A model generated the notes under the pieces. It saw only the letters and a program-made list of their open reading frames with translations, did no database searches and was not told the origin of the DNA. Shown one piece after another: positions 9,587 to 14,113 of a stretch of 14,113 bases of DNA (its first letter is position 1; every line of letters starts with the position of its first letter). This stretch comes from Phoronis ovalis (taxonomy: Eukaryota; Phoronida; Phoronidae): NCBI GenBank assembly GCA_028565635.1, contig JAOXYB010034185.1:1-14113 (forward strand), given 5' to 3'. The translations under genes were made by a program, and so were the position numbers.

Positions 9587-10407
9587 CTAAAGAAAAATGT
9601 ACAATAGTTAGTACCTTTACTCTCACACCAGTCCACAAATTTACTACATCAAGGTATCACACTTGTGTTTAAAACCGAAAGGCATTCTAAACAAAATCAA
9701 TACTCAAAATACACTACTATGTTTTGATGAGTGTTGCAATTTGTATGTAACAGCTCGAATTGAAAGTCATACTATATTTGAATTATAGTCGTATTGATCA
9801 ACATGAATAAATTTCTAGTAATATGTCACCTGATGAAAATTATTTTATGCAATGTAAGGCTTGTATTGTTTAAGTGTGTAATTGTCCTGTAATTTGTGGT
9901 TTTAGAGTACAAAGGTTACAGTACAATTATTTAGCATAAATACACTAGTAGCTTAATACGACCTAAATATCTGTCCAGGGTTCAAAACATTTAGGTATTC
10001 AATCACGTAACTAAAAAGAAATTCGGTTTCATACAATAATATCTACTAACAAAAAAATAATTTTCACAATTTTGATGTTTGTTTTTGTGTGACGAGTCAT
10101 TCGCTCAGGTGTGTTTTAAAATGTTTTGAACCACACCTTTTGTTTTGTGACTATTTAAACCCCACTATATACAAATGAGCGCAACGACAATGTAATTGCT
10201 TACTGGTTCCGGTAAATATCAAGACAGTAATCTGCAGGGTATCTGAGTCTCACTGTCAATGTCAGCTGTTACAACAGCAGCGTCAGAAAATTTTGTCGAT
10301 CGACACCGACAGTAATGATTGATATTGTCTCTCTTCGATGGTACAAGTAGTCACACAGCAAGGTTGTCACGGGAAAAGTATTTCATACTCAACCGGTCAG
10401 TACTTAC
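9587..10407 (-). other. CCDC186: CCDC186 intron 1 (probable)
   Basis: It is bounded by GTAAGT (minus, 10407) and TTTCTTTAG (ends 9587). The part near 10087-10400 is CpG-rich and may belong to the promoter or to an alternative first exon; the rest is AT-rich with nothing recognised. Confidence 0.5.
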
Positions 10408-10480
10408 CATCCAAAACTATCACGGGCCACTTTAAAATAATCATCACGTTAAATTATATGGTGTCTATCCCTCATTTTAT
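10408..10480 (-). other. CCDC186: Probable first exon of the CCDC186 gene (5' end uncertain)
   Basis: On the minus strand the sequence TTTTGGATG|GTAAGTACT gives a near-consensus splice donor after 10408. The matching acceptor TTTTTCTTTAG ends at 9587, six bases before the ATG at 9580. The spliced product would read ATG GTC ACT ATG TCT GAC, so the ATG at 10410-10408 is in frame and could add MVT to the protein; an in-frame TAG lies three codons upstream of it. The transcription start is not visible, so 10480 is only a placeholder. An alternative donor (CCA|GTAAGC) lies after 10205 on the minus strand. Confidence 0.55.
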
Positions 10481-10798
10481 TTCGTTTTCGATGCCAACAA
10501 AATGAAAATGGCTTCCTGATCATGTGATTTAAAAGGCCAATGAAAAGCTTCAGTTGGCTAAATAGAAAATAAAAATTCAATTTGTAACTTCCCTTTTGAA
10601 AAAAATTATTATATTAAGAAAAATGTTTAAGTTACTTCATATATGATAGTAATTGGTGATAAAAACAAGTACATATTTGGGTTTTCTAATTAAACGCGGA
10701 TAGTAATCAATAAATGATAAACGACACATGTGCGCCAAATCCCTTATTTTATCACTGACACCAGGACGTTACTTCTGCTAAGGCCCGCACATGGTTTG
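10409..10798. promoter_or_regulatory. Putative divergent promoter between the minus-strand and plus-strand genes
   Basis: The probable CCDC186 first exon ends at 10408 (minus) and a plus-strand donor (ATGGTTTG|GTAAGA) follows 10798, so both first exons may start inside this stretch. The neighbouring part from about 10087 to 10500 is rich in CpG compared with the surrounding introns (for example GTCGATCGACACCGAC at 10287-10302). A CCAAT box lies at 10537-10541 and an inverted one-like TTGGC at 10554-10558. There is no clear TATA box. The boundaries are inferred. Confidence 0.4.
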
Positions 10799-11949
10799 GT
10801 AAGATTGCTGTTAATTGTCAAAAATTTAAAACGCATTGATTTTTTCACAAACTAGAAATATAGGGTTTTTAAATAGTGTTTCAAGATAACACTAGACGAA
10901 TCAGACTTATCTTAACTTATTGAAATTTCTTTTAATATACATTTTTCCGAGCGCTCATTTTTGCAGACTTCTAAGTTCTAACTCCCGTAACTCCTATTCC
11001 TAAGTCCTAGTCCAAATTTTAATTTTTACACATTTTTGTTGCATGGCTATTTGTTAAGTTATGCCCAAACTTTTTTCATGTTCTGCTAATAAATTGTGAT
11101 TTTCGGTATAATATTGAGAGCAAATGCATTATATTCGTAATTTTTATTTGTTCTATCCCTATCACCTATGCCTTAATTTTGGACAATTCATTTACCCCGG
11201 GTGTAGCGCTTGCTTCCGGGGGTACTGGACAAAGAGGTTGGTAGGGTATGTGTCCCATGGGTAGGGTAAGTGGAGGCAATTTTAGACAACCTTGAATAAT
11301 TCAATGATAATATCAAAAAGAAACAAAGCAAAACAGAAAAGGGAACCACTGGTCTGGGGACCAGTCGCCTGGCTGTACTGTGTTGGTAGGTGGTCTCCAG
11401 TAGGTAATATATAGGGATTACCCCCCTCCAAGGAGAGAATTATGTAAGTATACAAAAAGCAAAAACTTTTATGTGTATGACTTTCACTGTAATGGTAACA
11501 TGTGCTAGATACTGCTGCGTTGTCCAATCTATGCTGGAGTCGGTTGAATGTCTTGCCCCTGGGGACTGGGGGATGGCAGAGGATGGCAGGGCAAATAACA
11601 TGTTCACACGGGGATTACCACCAGTACCAGGGATCTTCAATGAAGAAAAATATAGGTTGGGATCTTGGATGAGGAAAGTTATTGGGTTTTACCAGGAAGA
11701 TAAAAGGATATCACTTCATTTTTCAGTCAGGTAGTAGTATTAGATATTAGATGAAATATCAATCTGCTTCTAGACATTAAACTCGATGTCAATACTTCTT
11801 TGGCATTTTCTGTACCCTAGAAAACCTTGGGAAGGCGGTATTATGTATATCACATGGCCAGAAAATTTGAGAGCTCTTGAGAGCAGTGCAGAATGCTTTG
11901 ATATCGACTTGAAACCCAAGATTTTGTACAATTCTTCCAGAATTATAAA
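10799..11949. other. Upstream region of the plus-strand gene, no recognised coding sequence
   Basis: This holds AT-rich DNA, then a more G-rich part from 11190 to 11700. A CCCCGG/CCGGGG hairpin has arms at 11195-11200 and 11216-11221. A second plus-strand donor candidate (ATGGGTAGG|GTAAGT, after 11265) would join in frame to the exon at 12366. Short open frames such as 11471-11734 show no family resemblance. Confidence 0.4.
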
Positions 11950-12272
11950 TTGCCCAATTAACTATATAAGTAAAGAGTCTGATTTATAATCTGGAGATCC
12001 CGGGTTCGATTCGCACTCTGCACTGAAAGTTCTTTCTGTGGTGGCTTCTTGGGCAGCAAGTCTTAAATGTGTACGGCCTCGGTTCACTCAGCCTTAAAGT
12101 GAGTACCTGTTAGGGTGTGACCCAGGCCAGTGTAGTGCACTGATTGGCAGCCTTATTGTATGCTCCCCAGGGAGTTGAGGAGGTTCTAGGTGTGACAAGG
12201 CCATAATTGCAGGGGGTAATCGTGTGAAAACTTCAGTTGATACAAGACTATAAACCTCACCTTTACCTTTTT
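11950..12272 (+). repeat. tRNA-derived SINE
   Basis: A tRNA-like head reads GTCTGATTTATAATCTGGAG followed by CCCGGGTTCGATTC. GGTTCGATTC (12003-12012) is a good RNA polymerase III B box, and a decayed A box (TAACTATATAAG, 11959-11970) lies about 33 bases upstream. The body from 12046 to 12128 (CTTGGGCAGCAAGTCTTAAA, then GGTTCACTCAGCCTTAAAGTGAGTACC) resembles the shared central domain of many invertebrate and vertebrate SINEs. The 3' end is pyrimidine-rich near 12260-12272. Target-site duplications were not identified, so both ends are approximate. The mutated A box suggests an old, inactive copy. Confidence 0.75.
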
Positions 12273-12365
12273 AGAATTAGATTTTGCAGAATTTCTTGTA
12301 GTTAAAGCCCAATCTATATAATTATTTAAAACCACATACAATGTACCACTGCACTGTTCTTTAAG

Positions 12366-12508
12366 AATTCAAGCGGTATGAGCAAAGAGAATCTAGATGA
12401 TTGGAATCCTATGGTAGAAGATTTTGGGTCAACTTCCTTCAACTCGTATGTTTCTGGTCCTGGTAGAGATATACCACAACATCAAACATCAGCTTACAGA
12501 TTTCAAAA
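12366..12508 (+). CDS. N-terminal coding exon of an RRM protein, TDRD1-like by synteny
   Basis: ATG at 12378 opens 43 codons plus two bases (MSKENLDDWNPMVEDFG to SAYRFQ, then AA), ending at the donor AAAA|GTAGGT after 12508. A polypyrimidine acceptor CTGTTCTTTAAG ends at 12365, so the exon probably starts at 12366 and is preceded by one or more 5' exons. The AAT TCA AGC GGT before the ATG is also in frame, so an upstream start cannot be excluded. The product is polar and probably disordered. Its identity as a TDRD1-type gene rests on the RRM start in the next exon and on head-to-head position next to CCDC186, not on Tudor sequence. Confidence 0.7.
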
Positions 12509-12905
12509 GTAGGTTCTACAGGAACTCTTTCAACTAGTGTATTGATCTCTTTTGTAAGAATTGTTATATTTTAAGTTTGATTGACTGACTGGCCAACTAT
12601 CAGCTTATACAGTTATATTCAGATGTACAGTTATATTCAGCTTGCAGATTAAACAACCAGTATAAACATCTACCTTTCTGCTTACCCAATCAGAGTGTGT
12701 GTAGATAGCTTACTTCAAGATTATGAAATAAAATCAACTGTTATAATATAAGCAGTGCAACATATTCCAAACATGGCACTATCATCCTTCCTTTGTCATT
12801 TGATCAGAACTTTAAAAAATCATTTTATAACAAAAATATAAACTGTCACAGCAAACATTATTTATTTTACTGAAATGTAACCAAACATAATTTTTTTTTC
12901 TGTAG
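12509..12905 (+). other. Intron 1 (after the ATG) of the plus-strand RRM gene
   Basis: It is bounded by GTAGGT and TTTTTTTCTGTAG. It holds the 18-bp tandem repeat and otherwise AT-rich DNA. Confidence 0.7.
12606..12640. repeat. 18-bp tandem duplication in intron 1 of the plus-strand gene
   Basis: ACAGTTATATTCAG occurs at 12609-12622 and again at 12627-12640, with CAGCTT before and overlapping the end. Confidence 0.8.
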
Positions 12906-12990
12906 GCAACTGGAAACAGGTAGAATGCCAGCTCCTGATCCAAATGGTGTTAGTCTGTTTGTATCAGGCATTCCAAGGGAATTGACAGAT
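12906..12990 (+). CDS. Second coding exon: start of an RRM domain (RNP2), gene continues beyond the window
   Basis: A strong acceptor (T-run then CTGTAG, ending 12905) and donor GAT|GTAAGT after 12990 bound 85 bases. The first G completes the Lys codon of the previous exon, then 28 codons read QLETGRMPAPDPNGVSLFVSGIPRELTD in two blocks: a linker and SLFVSGIPRELTD. LFVSGI fits the RNP2 strand of an RNA-recognition motif and PRELTD the turn into helix 1. The rest of the RRM must be encoded past 14113. Known context: vertebrate TDRD1 is a Tudor scaffold of the piRNA pathway next to CCDC186. Whether this gene carries MYND and Tudor domains is not visible; any other RRM protein remains possible. 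Confidence 0.72.
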
Positions 12991-13193
12991 GTAAGTATTG
13001 GTGTCTGCAGTCGTTCATTTTTCTCTCATCTGCTACATCATCATCTAATGTCTTAACATGTTAAAACTAATAACAAGGTGCCTAGAAGTCCAATTCTTGT
13101 CCTGTTAAGTATTCCGCTATTGATTTTGTATTATGACTGCAGCCCTGGATTCCAAACCAGCTGCGCTCGAAACCCGGACAATGTTTGAGAATC

Positions 13194-13251
13194 TCCTTCT
13201 AATGCTCCCATGCTCTTTTCGATCCTTCTAATGTTCCCATGCTCTTTTCGC
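13194..13251. repeat. 29-bp tandem duplication
   Basis: Copies at 13194-13222 and 13223-13251 share TCCTTCTAATG(C/T)TCCCATG and CTCTTTTCG. They are nearly identical, so the duplication is probably recent. Confidence 0.9.
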
Positions 13252-13531
13252 CAAAAGTTTCTCGGAATGTCACATACTGTTAAAATCCTTGTACGTTACT
13301 CTTTTTGTTGACAACCATAACTTCATAATCTGAATGTTGGTTCTTGATAAATCATCCTTAAAGCAGCAACTTGTCAGCAACAAACTGTATTCTAGGTGGT
13401 GCAGCTATAACACAAAATCAACAGCGGAATACTTAGGGGACAAGAAAATAAACTGGCCAGTATAATAATACCTAGATTTTTTTCAATTAAACATATTTGT
13501 GTCAAAATAAATAAACAAATACATTAATAGG

Positions 13532-13960
13532 TATTTTTATGCCCATCACTATGTATAGTGAATGGGCATATAGTCGTAGGGTATGTTGCGGGTATGTAAC
13601 CTTTTCTTTGTCTCGCTATAACGGCTTCAGCTTTCGTCAGATCATCTTTGTATTTGCTACAGGGTAAGTACAGGTCAAAGCACAGGTCGGATATAATTTT
13701 GACCTCGATTACTTCCAACATGGCCGATTGGCGGCCATGTTTGTACCTGCGAGTGCACCTCACGTTGCGCCCATTTCGGGAAAGACTAAGCGTTGACTTG
13801 ACGGATTCACGAAGCCATGGGTTGCAGTGTTCTCCACGACCACTTTTAGCGTGGTTTACTGCCACGCACCCAATTTTGAGCGCCACGCACTCCCAATCAG
13901 CGCCATGCAGTTTTTTTTGCCAGCTTGTAGAAAGTCCGTAGCTATTTCTTGCCGGAACAG
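13532..13960 (-). repeat. Dispersed repeat with terminal hairpin, copy B
   Basis: Its reverse complement matches copy A over about 130 bases, ending with the hairpin at 13539-13569. It extends further than copy A: a perfect ACATGGCC/GGCCATGT hairpin (13718-13740), then a stretch with degenerate GCCACGCAC units. It is GC-richer than the flanks and sits in intron 2 of the plus-strand gene. The outer boundary is uncertain. Confidence 0.75.
13856..13915. repeat. Degenerate tandem GC(C)ACGCA units inside copy B
   Basis: Three units of about 20-23 bases follow one another, each starting CTGCCACGCAC, GCGCCACGCAC or GCGCCATGCAG with an A/T-rich spacer such as CCAATTTTGA or TCCCAATCA. Confidence 0.55.
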
Positions 13961-14113
13961 ATTTTGACAGGAAGTGGGACTCAAACCATGCTACTTTGTT
14001 ATTGAAGTGTGATTAGGGCTTATCCCCAATTAATCTGATAATAGCTATAATTTTTGAAAAAATTACAATGGAATATGTTACAGATTTATTCATACAGATT
14101 ATAAACACTTTAA

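Larger units (their letters stand above)
12991..14113 (+). other. Intron of the plus-strand RRM gene, runs past the window end
   Basis: It contains the 29-bp duplication and repeat copy B. I saw no continuation of the RRM with a matching phase-0 acceptor and RNP1 motif. Confidence 0.6.

Noticed and set aside
11471-11734. 87-codon plus-strand open frame
   Set aside because: It has no recognisable family, no supporting splice logic to the exon at 12366, and overlapping open frames on the other strand.
11951-12023. Possible functional tRNA gene
   Set aside because: There is no acceptor stem pairing, the A box is mutated and the anticodon stem mismatched, and a SINE body follows; it is a tRNA-derived SINE head.
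13164-13182. GCTCGAAACCCGG looked like a reversed tRNA B box
   Set aside because: It does not fit GGTTCGANNCC and no tRNA-like arm is present around it.
13524-13886. 120-codon minus-strand open frame
   Set aside because: It spans repeat copy B including both hairpins; only a short stretch is shared in frame with copy A, so it is annotated as repeat rather than as a gene.

Overview
The window looks like AT-rich nuclear DNA of an invertebrate animal, most likely a marine lophotrochozoan and perhaps a bivalve mollusc. Evidence for this is the short exons with GT-AG introns of 0.26-1.3 kb, a tRNA-derived SINE, and a dispersed repeat with an ATGCCCAT...ATGGGCAT terminal hairpin. The species assignment is inference; no taxonomic marker is present.

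Positions 343-10408, minus strand, hold most of one gene. Ten coding exons join in frame at consensus splice sites (7800-9580, 7158-7290, 6780-6896, 5282-5494, 4736-4855, 3850-3954, 2895-2993, 2158-2244, 1653-1795, 343-598) and give 1018 residues. A probable first exon ends at 10408. The protein has a long acidic, Ser/Asp-rich N-terminal part followed by a continuous coiled coil. I recognise it as CCDC186 (human C10orf118, worm CCCP-1, fly Golgin104), a Golgi/RAB2-linked coiled-coil protein of dense-core vesicle biogenesis. The C-terminal part lies beyond position 1.

Positions 10409-12365 are the intergenic and upstream region. They hold a CpG-enriched putative divergent promoter, candidate 5' exons for the plus-strand gene, and a tRNA-derived SINE at about 11950-12272.

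Positions 12378-12990, plus strand, hold the first two recognisable coding exons of a second gene. They encode a 72-residue N-terminus ending in the first strand of an RRM (RNP2 LFVSGI). In human, CCDC186 and TDRD1 are head-to-head neighbours, so I infer a TDRD1-type Tudor/piRNA-pathway gene; no Tudor domain is inside the window.

Non-coding structure includes a roughly 680-bp near-complete palindrome in intron 4 of the minus-strand gene (5992-6673). The same repeat family lies at both window ends in opposite orientation (1-133 and 13532-13960). Several short tandem duplications are also present.
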